From positions 1 to 32,921 of the forward strand of contig CABSLQ010000035.1 of assembly GCA_902478605.1 (NCBI GenBank): a DNA stretch of 32,921 nucleotides. The letters run 5' to 3'. Made by a program: the position numbers and the translations under genes. Below, piece after piece: positions 14,881-22,568 of this stretch; the first letter of the stretch is position 1; every line of letters begins with the position of its first letter. This stretch comes from an uncultured Oscillospiraceae bacterium (GTDB taxonomy: Bacteria > Bacillota > Clostridia > Oscillospirales > Acutalibacteraceae). The notes beneath the pieces were generated by a model, which was given only the letters and a program-made list of their open reading frames with translations, searched no databases and was not told the origin of the DNA.

Positions 14881-15051
14881 TTATTTTCTCAGCTCAAAGG
14901 ATTTGCAGTCGGTGCACTGATCCATGGTGGGATTGTTTTCATGCGTGCCCACCGTGATGCAGTCCAGTGCACAGTAGTTTTGATCGGTGCAGTGGTTCGC
15001 GCACTGCTGCACGGTGCATTTAATGCTGTGATTCGCTTGGCATTTGTTCAT
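14881..15051 (-). CDS. DUF1540 small cysteine-rich protein (56 aa)
   Basis: A 56-residue protein with eight regularly spaced cysteines (C4, then KCTVQQCANHC, YCALDC and DQCTDC), the pattern of the DUF1540 family found widely in Clostridia, often in spore-forming species. The cysteines probably bind metal. ATG 15051 has AGGAGG nine bases upstream; longer frames upstream run through hairpins and lack a ribosome binding site. A single-gene unit between a structured leader and a strong terminator. Function unknown. Confidence 0.85.
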   Translation of the reverse strand: MNKCQANHSIKCTVQQCANHCTDQNYCALDCITVGTHENNPTMDQCTDCKSFELRK

Positions 15052-15090
15052 GAGGAACAGCCTCCTTTCCCTTGAAGAGTAAACCCTGCA

Positions 15091-15240
15091 GCCGACCGCC
15101 GGGTATGGATATCCGGCGGTCGGCCGACACCCGCGCGCGGGCTTTATTTTAACTAAATACCGTTTTACGCCATCCGGCCCTGTCGGCCGGATGGGTTTCC
15201 CAGCGGCAGACACAACCTTTTGTCGCAAAGCCGTATTTAG
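15091..15240 (-). promoter_or_regulatory. Cluster of inverted repeats upstream of the DUF1540 gene
   Basis: Within a 295-base gap (15052-15346) there are a perfect 12-bp stem (15091-15102 with 15113-15124, 10-base loop), a perfect 9-bp stem (15171-15179 with 15185-15193, 5-base loop), and an outer pair CTAAATAC/GTATTTAG (15153-15160 with 15233-15240) enclosing the second. None has a clear T tract, so they look like leader RNA structure or operator sites rather than terminators. I could not pick a convincing promoter. Confidence 0.45.
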
Positions 15241-15298
15241 CTGTCTTTAGCATGTCCCGCGGCGCGATTTTTTATCAACGAAAAAAACGGAAATTCTC

Positions 15299-15333
15299 AT
15301 AAAAAAGCCTCCCCGGCCATTGGCCGGAGAGGC
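15299..15333 (-). terminator. Intrinsic terminator after pduL
   Basis: GCCTCCCCGGCC (15307-15318) pairs with GGCCGGAGAGGC (15322-15333), one mismatch and a 3-base loop, followed on the minus strand by TTTTTT (15306-15301). It lies 14 bases after the pduL stop. Confidence 0.88.
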
Positions 15334-15346
15334 GGGAACTCTATCC

Positions 15347-15922
15347 TTATTTCAGAATTTCGCCCATGGTGCCCGGCGCCACCGCCGCGGCATTGGATTC
15401 GTCGGTGTCGATGTGCATCGCCAGCGCAAACTTCTCGCTCACGCGCACCACCACGTCGCCGAACACGAGCGAACGCTCGCCGGACGGGACCCGTACGCTC
15501 ACCACGTCCTTGTCCTTAAGCCCCATCTGCTGGGCGTCGGCAGGGGTCATGTGAATGTGCCGCTTGGCCGCGATGACGCCTTCCTTCAGCTCAACCTCAC
15601 CCTTCGGCCCGACCAGCTTGCAGGCGCCCGAGCCGGCCAGGTCGCCCGACTCGCGGATGGGGGCGGTCACGCCGATAGACCGGGCGTCGGTCAGCGAAAG
15701 CTCCACCTGCGAGGCGGAGCGCACCGGCCCGAGAATGGAAACCCCGCTGAGCGTCTTTTTGCTGCCGACCACATCGACGCGCTCCTCGCAGGCATACTGT
15801 CCCGGCTGCGACAGATCCTTTTTGCGGGTCAATTCATAGCCCGGCCCGAACAGCGTCTCCAGATCCTCCTTGGTAACGTGCACGTGACGGGCAGAGGTTT
15901 CTACCAGCACTTTGTTTTCCAT
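15347..15922 (-). CDS. pduL: PduL-type phosphate acyltransferase (191 aa)
   Basis: A phosphotransacylase of the PduL fold that swaps acyl-CoA and acyl phosphate, feeding acetate or propionate kinase for ATP. The metal ligands are present: ARHVHV (H13, H15), AKRHIHM (H122, H124) and AMHIDTDE (H170, E175). The protein starts at the catalytic core with no N-terminal encapsulation helix. No microcompartment genes are nearby, so it is more likely the housekeeping acetyl-type enzyme than a compartment one. Single-gene unit with its own promoter (15979-16007) and terminator. Confidence 0.9.
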   Translation of the reverse strand: MENKVLVETSARHVHVTKEDLETLFGPGYELTRKKDLSQPGQYACEERVDVVGSKKTLSGVSILGPVRSASQVELSLTDARSIGVTAPIRESGDLAGSGACKLVGPKGEVELKEGVIAAKRHIHMTPADAQQMGLKDKDVVSVRVPSGERSLVFGDVVVRVSEKFALAMHIDTDESNAAAVAPGTMGEILK

Positions 15923-15978
15923 GTGTCAACCAACTTCCTTACCTTAAAAATTTCTGAATTCTTTTCGGCACGCTTGTA

Positions 15979-16007
15979 ATTGTACCGCGAACGCCTTGTT
16001 TTTTCAA
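15979..16007 (-). promoter_or_regulatory. pduL promoter
   Basis: On the minus strand TTGAAA (16007-16002), 17 bp and TACAAT (15984-15979), about 57 bases before pduL. The -35 region overlaps that of the divergent glycosylase promoter. Confidence 0.7.
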
Positions 16008-16025
16008 GGGTAATTGTGTTAAGAT
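15996..16025 (+). promoter_or_regulatory. Promoter of the uracil-DNA glycosylase gene
   Basis: TTGTTT (15996-16001), 18 bp and TAAGAT (16020-16025) with TG one base before the -10. The two -35 boxes of this divergent pair share the small hairpin CCTTG-N6-CAAGG, so the two promoters cannot easily be occupied together. Confidence 0.55.
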
Positions 16026-16068
16026 ACGAGAGGAAACCCATGCAACCTTCTGTGAGAAAGGACACGTT

Positions 16069-16683
16069 ATGCTGCAGGATATGGACAAGCCCGCCGCTTC
16101 CCTCTCGTGGGAGCGGCTTGAAGCCGACTGCAAAAGCTGTACGGCCTGCGCCCTGTCGGCCACCCGGCGCCATGTGGTGTTCGGCACGGGGAATCCCCAG
16201 GCCGAAATTCTGTTTGTCGGCGAAGGCCCCGGCGCCAACGAGGACGAACAGGGTCTGCCGTTTGTCGGGCGGGCGGGGCAGCTGCTCGACAAGATGCTGG
16301 CCGCCGTCGGCCTCTCCCGCGAAAAGAACATCTACATCGCCAATATGGTCAAATGCCGCCCGCCGCAGAACCGCGATCCCCTGCCCGAAGAACAGGAGGC
16401 CTGTTTGGGCTGGCTGAAGGGACAGGTTGCGCTGCTGCGTCCCAAAATCATCGTATGCCTCGGCCGGGTGGCCGCCTGCCGGCTCATCGATCCCGCCTTT
16501 AAGGTCACCCGCCAGCACGGCGAGTTTTTTGACAAAAAAGGGGTCTGGATGATGGGCACGCTGCATCCCGCCGCCCTGCTGCGCACCCCGTCGCAGAAAC
16601 CGGCCGCCTTTGAGGATTTTCTGCGACTGCGGGATAAAATCGGCGCGGTGTGTGAGCACACGGCCCTCGTGTATCCGGAATAA
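16069..16683 (+). CDS. Family 4 uracil-DNA glycosylase (204 aa)
   Basis: Removes uracil from DNA as the first step of base-excision repair. Family 4 features: a 4Fe-4S cluster site from C21 and C24 plus C96 and C112, the water-activating motif GEGPGANEDEQG (51-62), a typical LPFVGRAGQLLD, NMVKCRPPQNRDP, and the second catalytic loop HPAALLR (166-172). Length is normal. GAAAGGA lies six bases before ATG 16069. Monocistronic, divergent from pduL and convergent with the phosphoesterase (six bases apart). Confidence 0.93.
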   Translation: MLQDMDKPAASLSWERLEADCKSCTACALSATRRHVVFGTGNPQAEILFVGEGPGANEDEQGLPFVGRAGQLLDKMLAAVGLSREKNIYIANMVKCRPPQNRDPLPEEQEACLGWLKGQVALLRPKIIVCLGRVAACRLIDPAFKVTRQHGEFFDKKGVWMMGTLHPAALLRTPSQKPAAFEDFLRLRDKIGAVCEHTALVYPE

Positions 16684-16689
16684 ACCGCC

Positions 16690-17376
16690 CTACCTCTTTT
16701 TCTTCTGATGGGACTCGTGCACCGGCACCACGTCGCGGAACACGGCGCGGTGCTGCCGGCTCATCGTCTTATCCATGTGGAGGCAGCCGAAAAACCACCG
16801 CTTGAAACGCACGGTGTCCTCGATTTGGTTGAGATACACGTGCACCCCGTTGATCCGCCCGCCCCGCACCAGATACCCGCTCGCTTTGGCGGACGGCTCA
16901 TGGGTGAGGATATAATCCACCTGGTTGCCGTGCGCGGCCAGCGTGTCCAGCCCGTGGCGCATTTCCTCTTCGGAGGGCATTTCCTCCTCCCACCACGTTT
17001 TGGCCTCGGCACGCAGCTCGGTATCGTCGCTCTCGCCGCCGCCGAAGGTGAAATAGGTTTCCCCCTCGATGGTATAGCATTCGCCCCGCAGCAGGTGCAC
17101 CAGATTTCCCTCGATGACCTGCGCGCGGCCGCCGTTCCACTCGCCGGTTTCATAGGCGGCCAGCAGCTCGTAGTTTTCATGACGGCCGTCGAGAAACGCG
17201 AGGGTATAGGGAAGCGAACCCAGCTTTTTGAGAATCTTCTTCTCCTTTTTGCTTCCCTCCCAGATGAAGCCGAAATCGCCGCAGACCACCAGGGTATCCC
17301 CCTTGCGCACGGCGCGCATCGGCGGCGCGGAAAAGCGGCTCAGGTCTCCGTGGAGATCGCCGGTAACATAGACCAT
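16690..17376 (-). CDS. Calcineurin-like metallophosphoesterase (228 aa)
   Basis: A metal-dependent phosphoesterase: VTGDLHGD (D7, H9), VVCGDFGFIWEG (D34), LDGRHENYELL in place of the usual GNHE, then YILTHEP and FFGCLHMD for the last metal ligands. The substrate cannot be told; similar proteins act on phosphoproteins, nucleotides or RNA ends. A GGAGGG ribosome binding site precedes ATG 17376. It ends just after the convergent glycosylase gene with no obvious terminator between them. Confidence 0.85.
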   Translation of the reverse strand: MVYVTGDLHGDLSRFSAPPMRAVRKGDTLVVCGDFGFIWEGSKKEKKILKKLGSLPYTLAFLDGRHENYELLAAYETGEWNGGRAQVIEGNLVHLLRGECYTIEGETYFTFGGGESDDTELRAEAKTWWEEEMPSEEEMRHGLDTLAAHGNQVDYILTHEPSAKASGYLVRGGRINGVHVYLNQIEDTVRFKRWFFGCLHMDKTMSRQHRAVFRDVVPVHESHQKKKR

Positions 17377-17418
17377 ATGTATTCTGCCCTCCTGAGAATC
17401 GTCATCCGGTAAAAAATG

Positions 17419-17427
17419 TGCTATAAT
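17419..17427 (+). promoter_or_regulatory. Extended -10 promoter of the pseudo-carboxypeptidase gene
   Basis: TGCTATAAT, a perfect extended -10 element. The -35 position is poor. It lies about 65 bases before the start codon. Confidence 0.55.
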
Positions 17428-17492
17428 GAAAATTACCGTCCATACTAGAAACAGCTCTTCTAATATTATATACAGAATATCGGGGAATGTCT

Positions 17493-18896
17493 ATGAAGGC
17501 AAACAAAACCATCCAAAAAAAATGGAAGCGCCTGTGCCGGCGCGCGTGCTGCCTGTTTCTGTGCGCTGTCCTGTCGGCGGCCCTGGCCCTGCCGGCGGGC
17601 GCCGACTCCCTGTACCAGCTGCCCGAAGGCAAGACGCTGAACGCCGCGTCGGCCATGGTGGTTTATCTCGGGCTGACGCCGGAGCAGGATACCGTCCTGT
17701 TTGAAAAAAATGCGGACGAGGTCAGTGCGCCGGCCGCACTCGTGCGCCTGATGGTGGGCGCCTATGCGCTCAAGCAGATCGAGGAACGCCAGATCGATCT
17801 GGATAAGACGACCGGCACCTACGAAAAATGGATGGACGATACCTTTATCACCGGGACGGGCATCGGCACCGCCTCGATGAACATCGGCGAAACCTGGACG
17901 CTGCGCGACCTGCTCACCGTGTCGATGATCGAAACGGCAGGCGACGCGGCGGTGACCCTCGCCGCCACCATCAGCGGCACGGTGGGAGACTTCGTACAGG
18001 GCATGAACGATCTGGCCAAGGAGATCGGCTGCACCAACACCTCCTTTGCCAATGTGACCGGCCTCGATTCGCTCGTGCAGTACACCTGCCCCCGCGATTT
18101 GTATCTCATCACCCGGTATGTCATGGATTATCCCCTGTTTGGACAGGTCACCGGCGTATACCAGCACACGGTCACTCCGGTGGCCAACGGCGACAAGCGC
18201 ACCTTTGTCAACCGCAACCTTCTCATGCGCCGGTCCAGCGCCTTCTATTACGAGCCCACGGTATTTGGCCGCACGGGCTACACCGACCAGTCGGGCTATT
18301 CCCTCGTCTCGCTTGCCCAAAGCGGGGGATACGATTATTTGGTAATTGTCATGGGCTGTCCCGCCGAAGACGCGCAGGGACAGACGGGCACCCAATATCT
18401 TGACAGCAAAATGCTGTATACATGGGCGTTTGGCGAGTTTACCCTCAAGCCGCTGCTCACTAAAAACGAAATTCTGGCCCAGGTGGACGTGCGCCTGGCC
18501 TGGAACAAGGATAAGGTCTCCCTCGTGCCCAAGGAGGAGTTCGCCACCGTCGTTTACGATCAGCTGGAACCGGAAGACATCATCAAGCGCGTCGTCCTGT
18601 ACGACGAGGACGGCGTGGACGCGCCGGTGGAGAAGGGCACCGTATTCGGCAAGGTGGAGCTCATCGTCAACCTGGATCAGAAGATCGGCGAGGTGGAGCT
18701 TGTCGCGGGCGAATCGGTGGAGCGCAGCCAGATCCTGGCCGTGTGGGAAAAGATCCGCGGCTTTTTGACCTCCACCTGGTTTTTCGTGGGCCTCGGCCTG
18801 CTGGGTGTGCTGCTCGTGCTGTATATCATCCTCAATATCGTGCATAACCGCAACCGCCGCCGCAACAACATGCAGCGGGTGAAAAAATACAAATGA
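17493..18896 (+). CDS. DacF-like D-Ala-D-Ala carboxypeptidase homologue with degenerate active site (467 aa)
   Basis: An exported S11-family (PBP5/DacF fold) protein: signal peptide to about residue 37 (ALALPAGA), the S11 domain to about 300, a PBP5_C-like beta domain, and a C-terminal membrane helix (about 425-450) with a basic tail. The fold is recognisable (FEKNADE, YTCPRDLYLITRYVM, GYSLVSLA), but the three catalytic motifs are altered. Where SxxK is expected it reads AALVR (Ser to Ala82, Lys to Arg85); SxN reads TAG (148-150); KTG reads RTG (260-262). Without Ser and Lys it should not act as a carboxypeptidase, so a structural or regulatory wall role is likely. ATG 17493 is preferred (GGGGA six bases upstream) over the ATG two codons earlier. 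Confidence 0.85.
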   Translation: MKANKTIQKKWKRLCRRACCLFLCAVLSAALALPAGADSLYQLPEGKTLNAASAMVVYLGLTPEQDTVLFEKNADEVSAPAALVRLMVGAYALKQIEERQIDLDKTTGTYEKWMDDTFITGTGIGTASMNIGETWTLRDLLTVSMIETAGDAAVTLAATISGTVGDFVQGMNDLAKEIGCTNTSFANVTGLDSLVQYTCPRDLYLITRYVMDYPLFGQVTGVYQHTVTPVANGDKRTFVNRNLLMRRSSAFYYEPTVFGRTGYTDQSGYSLVSLAQSGGYDYLVIVMGCPAEDAQGQTGTQYLDSKMLYTWAFGEFTLKPLLTKNEILAQVDVRLAWNKDKVSLVPKEEFATVVYDQLEPEDIIKRVVLYDEDGVDAPVEKGTVFGKVELIVNLDQKIGEVELVAGESVERSQILAVWEKIRGFLTSTWFFVGLGLLGVLLVLYIILNIVHNRNRRRNNMQRVKKYK

Positions 18897-19212
18897 TCGG
18901 CCGTCAATAGCCCCGTTTTCCCACAAGAAACCCGCCGTTTTCCGCCCTGCCCATACAGGGCGGCGAAGGTGCCGGGCCGTGCTGCGCGGGGCCACGCGGG
19001 AATGCCCTTGTCGATGATAAGCCGCCTGCACATCGCGCACGGGTTCGCGGCAGACACCCGCGTGCCCGTCGCCGCGTCATCGCCCCCTGGCGATATCCGG
19101 ATACGGGCTTTCCCAAACCCGCGTTCCAGGACGCCTTCAGCCGTTCCCGGCTTTCTGCTTTATCATACGGGATCTCGCCTCCCGGCGCAAGAACCAAAAG
19201 GAGGATTTTTCG
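18897..19212. other. Intergenic stretch with one hairpin
   Basis: About 316 GC-rich bases without a supportable gene. CCGCCCTG/CAGGGCGG (18942-18963) forms an 8-bp stem with a 6-base loop, perhaps a weak terminator for the preceding gene, although no T tract follows. The ribosome binding site of cdd (AAAAGGAGG) ends the stretch. No clear promoter was seen. Confidence 0.4.
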
Positions 19213-19611
19213 ATGGATTTCAATCCAGAGCTTCTGGTGGAATACGCCCGCGCGGCGCGGGTTCATGCGTACTGCCCGCATTCCGGCTTCGCGGTGGGGG
19301 CGGCGCTGCTCGCTTCCTCGGGCGAAATATACAGCGGGGCCAACTGCGAATCCGCCTCCTACGGCGCGACCATCTGCGCGGAACGCGCGGCCCTGACCGC
19401 CGCGGTGACGGCGGGGGAACGGCAGTTTATCGCCCTGGCCGTGGCGGCGGGCAATAAACCGGTTACCCCCTGCGGCATCTGCCGCCAGATGCTCGCCGAG
19501 TTCGGCGATATGACCGTGATCGGCGCCGCCGCTGAAGGCGGTGCACGGCTGGAAACCACCCTGTCCGCCCTGCTGCCCGACGCCTTCGGTTCGGACAGCT
19601 TAAAGGAGTAA
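19213..19611 (+). CDS. cdd: Cytidine deaminase (132 aa)
   Basis: Converts cytidine and deoxycytidine to uridine forms in pyrimidine salvage. Homotetramer-type length. Zinc ligands are C55 in the CAERAA motif and C87/C90 in PCGICRQ, and E57 is the proton shuttle. YCPHSGFAVGAALL is the typical substrate loop. A strong AAGGAGG site precedes ATG. The next gene, rsmA, begins three bases after its stop codon, so the two are translated from one message. Confidence 0.94.
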   Translation: MDFNPELLVEYARAARVHAYCPHSGFAVGAALLASSGEIYSGANCESASYGATICAERAALTAAVTAGERQFIALAVAAGNKPVTPCGICRQMLAEFGDMTVIGAAAEGGARLETTLSALLPDAFGSDSLKE

Positions 19612-19614
19612 TCT

Positions 19615-20463
19615 ATGGCGCAGCTGACCGACATAGCCAACATACAGGCCATCCTGTCCCGGCACGGCTTTCATTTTTCCAAGAAGCTGGGACAGAATTT
19701 TCTCATCAATCCGTCGGTGTGCCCCCGCATGGCGGAAGCCTGCGGCATGGGGCCGGAGGACGGCGTGCTGGAAATCGGCCCGGGCATCGGCGTGCTGACC
19801 CACGAGCTGGCGCAGCGCGCGGGACGGGTGGCCGCCATCGAACTGGACGATCGCCTGCTGCCCGTGCTGCGTGAAACGCTGGCGGAACACGACAACGTGG
19901 AAATTATCCACGGCGATGCGATGAAGCTGGATCTGCACCGCCTGCTGGCGGAACAGTTTGGCGGGCGGCGGGTGGCCGTTTGCGCCAATCTTCCCTATTA
20001 CATCACCTCGCCGCTGCTGATGCGGCTGCTGGAAAGCCGCCTGCCGGTGGAAACCATCACCGTTATGGTGCAGAAGGAGGCGGCGGTGCGGTTGTGCGCG
20101 GCGCCGGGCACGCGGGAATGCGGGGCGGTTTCGCTCGCGGTGCAGTATTATGCGCAGGCGCGCACCCTGTTCCCGGTATCCCGGGGCAGCTTTCTTCCCG
20201 CCCCCCATGTGGACAGCGCCGTCATCCAGCTGACGGTACGGAAGGAGCCGCCCTTCGCCGTTCGGGATGAGGCCGGGCTTTTCCGGGTAATCCGCGCCGC
20301 CTTTGGCCAGCGGCGCAAAACGCTGGCCAATGCCCTGACGGGCGGCGGGTTTGACAAGGACGCTGTCCGCCGGGCCATGCAGGCCGCCGGCGTTGCCGAA
20401 ACGGCCCGGGCGGAGGAGCTCTCCCTTCCCGCCTTTGCCGCGCTGGCAGACGCCCTCGTTTAA
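19615..20463 (+). CDS. rsmA: 16S rRNA adenine dimethyltransferase (282 aa)
   Basis: The KsgA/RsmA enzyme dimethylates the two adjacent adenines in the 3' hairpin of 16S rRNA during small-subunit maturation. KKLGQNFL (23-30), motif I EIGPGIG (53-59), VAAIELDDR and motif IV NLPYYITSP (125-133) are intact. The C-terminal domain has the usual GSFLPAPHVDSAVIQL and FGQRRKTLANAL. Length is normal. It overlaps functionally with cdd upstream (3-base gap) and precedes rubredoxin by 82 bases. Confidence 0.95.
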   Translation: MAQLTDIANIQAILSRHGFHFSKKLGQNFLINPSVCPRMAEACGMGPEDGVLEIGPGIGVLTHELAQRAGRVAAIELDDRLLPVLRETLAEHDNVEIIHGDAMKLDLHRLLAEQFGGRRVAVCANLPYYITSPLLMRLLESRLPVETITVMVQKEAAVRLCAAPGTRECGAVSLAVQYYAQARTLFPVSRGSFLPAPHVDSAVIQLTVRKEPPFAVRDEAGLFRVIRAAFGQRRKTLANALTGGGFDKDAVRRAMQAAGVAETARAEELSLPAFAALADALV

Positions 20464-20545
20464 ATCGGCGGGAGGCCGGCCATACTATCCGCAGGAACCG
20501 GGGAGCTGTCCCCGCCTGAATACCAACAAAAAAGGAGCCGTTGTT

Positions 20546-20707
20546 ATGAAAAAGTATGTTTGCACGGTTTGCGGGTACATCTACGATCCGGCGGAGGGCG
20601 CACCGGATGCGGATATCGCCCCCGGCACCGCCTTCGAGGATCTGCCCGATGACTTTGTCTGCCCGCTGTGCGGCGTGGGCAAGGACATGTTCGAGCCGGA
20701 AGCGTAA
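20546..20707 (+). CDS. Rubredoxin (53 aa)
   Basis: A one-iron electron carrier of anaerobes, used with rubrerythrin, superoxide reductase or rubredoxin oxidoreductases. Cysteines C6 and C9 (CTVCGY) and C39 and C42 (CPLCGV) hold the iron, and YDPAEG and FEDLPDDFVCP are the family core. AAAGGAG precedes ATG. It is followed by a strong two-way terminator. Its redox partners are not in the window. Confidence 0.97.
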   Translation: MKKYVCTVCGYIYDPAEGAPDADIAPGTAFEDLPDDFVCPLCGVGKDMFEPEA

Positions 20708-20749
20708 AAAAATAACGGGAGGGACAAAGTTCCCTCCCGTTATTTTTTT
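20706..20749. terminator. Two-way intrinsic terminator between rubredoxin and the ABC exporter
   Basis: AATAACGGGAGGGA (20711-20724) pairs perfectly with TCCCTCCCGTTATT (20731-20744). There are A runs on the left and T runs on the right, so it serves both the plus-strand rubredoxin and the minus-strand exporter, whose stop codon overlaps the T run. Confidence 0.93.
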
Positions 20750-22568
20750 AGTCCAGCGCAAACTGCCCGGTGTACAGCTGATAGTAGCGGCCCTTTTGCT
20801 CCACGAGAGCCTCATGGCTGCCCCGTTCGATGATGTCACCCTTTTCCAGCACGAGGATCGCCTTGGCATCGCGCACCGTGGACAGCCGGTGGGCGATAAC
20901 GAACACCGTGCGGTTCTGCATAAGCCGATCCATGCCCTCGCCCACGATTTTCTCGGTGCGGGTATCGATGGAGCTGGTGGCCTCGTCCAGAATCAGCACC
21001 GGCGGATTGGAGATGGCTGCCCGCGCAATGGTCAGCAGCTGCCGCTGCCCCTGGCTGAGATTGGCGCCGTCGCCGATCAACCGGGTGTTATACCCTTCGG
21101 GCAGGCGGCGGATAAAGGTATCGGCGCCGGCGAGCTTCGCCGCCTGCATCACCTCCTCCATGGAGGCATCCAGCTTGCCGTACCGGATATTGTCCGCAAT
21201 GGTCCCGGTGAACAGATGGGAATCCTGCAGCACGACCGAAATGGATCGGCGCAGATCGTCCTTCCGGATCCGCCGCACATCGATGCCGTCATAGGTGATG
21301 CTGCCCGCGTCCACGTCGTAAAACCGGTTGATCAGGTTGGCAATGGTGGTCTTCCCCGCCCCGGTGGAACCCACAAAGGCGATTTTCTGCCCCGGCTCGG
21401 CATACAAATCCACGTGATCGAGCACCGGATGATCCGGCCGGTACCCGAATACCACGTCGTGAAACCGCACGTCCCCGCGCAGCGGCACGAGCCGCGTCTG
21501 GCCGTCCTTTTCCGGGCAGCACCAGGTCCAGCCGTCCCCGTCTTGCCGCAGGGTGACGTCGCCCGCATCTTCCTCGGGCGGCTCCTCCATGACGGCAAAA
21601 ATGCGTTCCGCGCCGGCCAGCGCCGCCATGACGATATTCACCTGCTGGGAAAACTGGTTAATAGGCATGGCCGACTGCCGCACGTACACGAGATAGGAGG
21701 CCAGGCTGCCCACGTCCAGAACCCCTGCGATCGCCATGAAGCCGCCGATGCAGGCGCACAGCGCATAATTGAAATAGGACAGGCTCACCACCACCGGCAC
21801 AATCAGTCCCGAGTAGGTCAGCGCATTGGTAGCCGTGCGGCGCAGCTGTTCGTTGCGCCGCACAAACTCCTCAAGGTTGGGCTGTTCATGGTTGAATACC
21901 TTGACCACCTTCTGCCCCTCGACGCTTTCCTCAATGAAGCCGTTGAGGCTGCCCAAGTGCGTCTGCTGTTCCGAAAAGTAGGTGTGGCTCTTTTTGCTGC
22001 TGTACCGTAGGAAGAGGGCCATGCCCGCGAAGGATACGATCACGATAAGGGCCAGCAGCGGGTTGAGGATCACCAGCACCAGCAGCGTACCGACGATCAT
22101 CACGCTGTTCTGTACCAGGGCGGTGAAGCTGTTGTTGAGCGCGTCGGCAATGGTATCAATGTCGTTGGTGAACCGGCTCATCAGCTCCCCGTGCGTGGTG
22201 GAGTCAAAAAAGCGCAGCGGGAGCTTCTGCACCCGTTCAAACAAATCGTCCCGCAGCTCACGCACGATTTTCTGCGCCGTTATCACCATCAGCTGGGAGT
22301 AGCCGAAGGTGCAGGCCACCCCCGCCAAATACATCACGCCCATAAACACCAGCATACGGATAAGCCCCGCCACGTCGCCGGGCAGCACATAGTCGTTGAC
22401 CACCGGCCCGAGCAGATAGGTGCCGTAAATGTTGGCCCCCGCGCTGAACAGCACGAGCAGGGCGATGAGCACCAAAACGGGAATGTGCCGGTTCAGGTAG
22501 GCACCCAGATGGCGCAGCGTCCCTTTCAGGTTTTTTGGCTTTTCATGCCGCATATTCCGGGGAGGCAT
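20748..22568 (-). CDS. ABC exporter half-transporter with the canonical ATP motifs (606 aa)
   Basis: A type IV (B-type) exporter subunit: six membrane helices in residues about 28-320, then a nucleotide-binding domain. Walker A is GSTGAGKTT (400-408), Walker B LILDE (525-529) with the catalytic Glu, and IAHRLST gives the H-loop. The signature is LSQGQ (504-508) rather than LSGGQ. An acidic, Trp-containing insert (about 330-365) precedes the ATPase domain. ATG 22568 overlaps the stop of the partner gene (ATGA), so the two are coupled and form a heterodimer. Probable drug or lipid/peptide efflux; substrate unknown. Confidence 0.9.
   Translation of the reverse strand: MPPRNMRHEKPKNLKGTLRHLGAYLNRHIPVLVLIALLVLFSAGANIYGTYLLGPVVNDYVLPGDVAGLIRMLVFMGVMYLAGVACTFGYSQLMVITAQKIVRELRDDLFERVQKLPLRFFDSTTHGELMSRFTNDIDTIADALNNSFTALVQNSVMIVGTLLVLVILNPLLALIVIVSFAGMALFLRYSSKKSHTYFSEQQTHLGSLNGFIEESVEGQKVVKVFNHEQPNLEEFVRRNEQLRRTATNALTYSGLIVPVVVSLSYFNYALCACIGGFMAIAGVLDVGSLASYLVYVRQSAMPINQFSQQVNIVMAALAGAERIFAVMEEPPEEDAGDVTLRQDGDGWTWCCPEKDGQTRLVPLRGDVRFHDVVFGYRPDHPVLDHVDLYAEPGQKIAFVGSTGAGKTTIANLINRFYDVDAGSITYDGIDVRRIRKDDLRRSISVVLQDSHLFTGTIADNIRYGKLDASMEEVMQAAKLAGADTFIRRLPEGYNTRLIGDGANLSQGQRQLLTIARAAISNPPVLILDEATSSIDTRTEKIVGEGMDRLMQNRTVFVIAHRLSTVRDAKAILVLEKGDIIERGSHEALVEQKGRYYQLYTGQFALD

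Noticed and set aside
18904..19281. Minus-strand frame in the gap before cdd
   Set aside because: No ribosome binding site, Arg/Gly/Pro-rich composition, overlaps the start of cdd.
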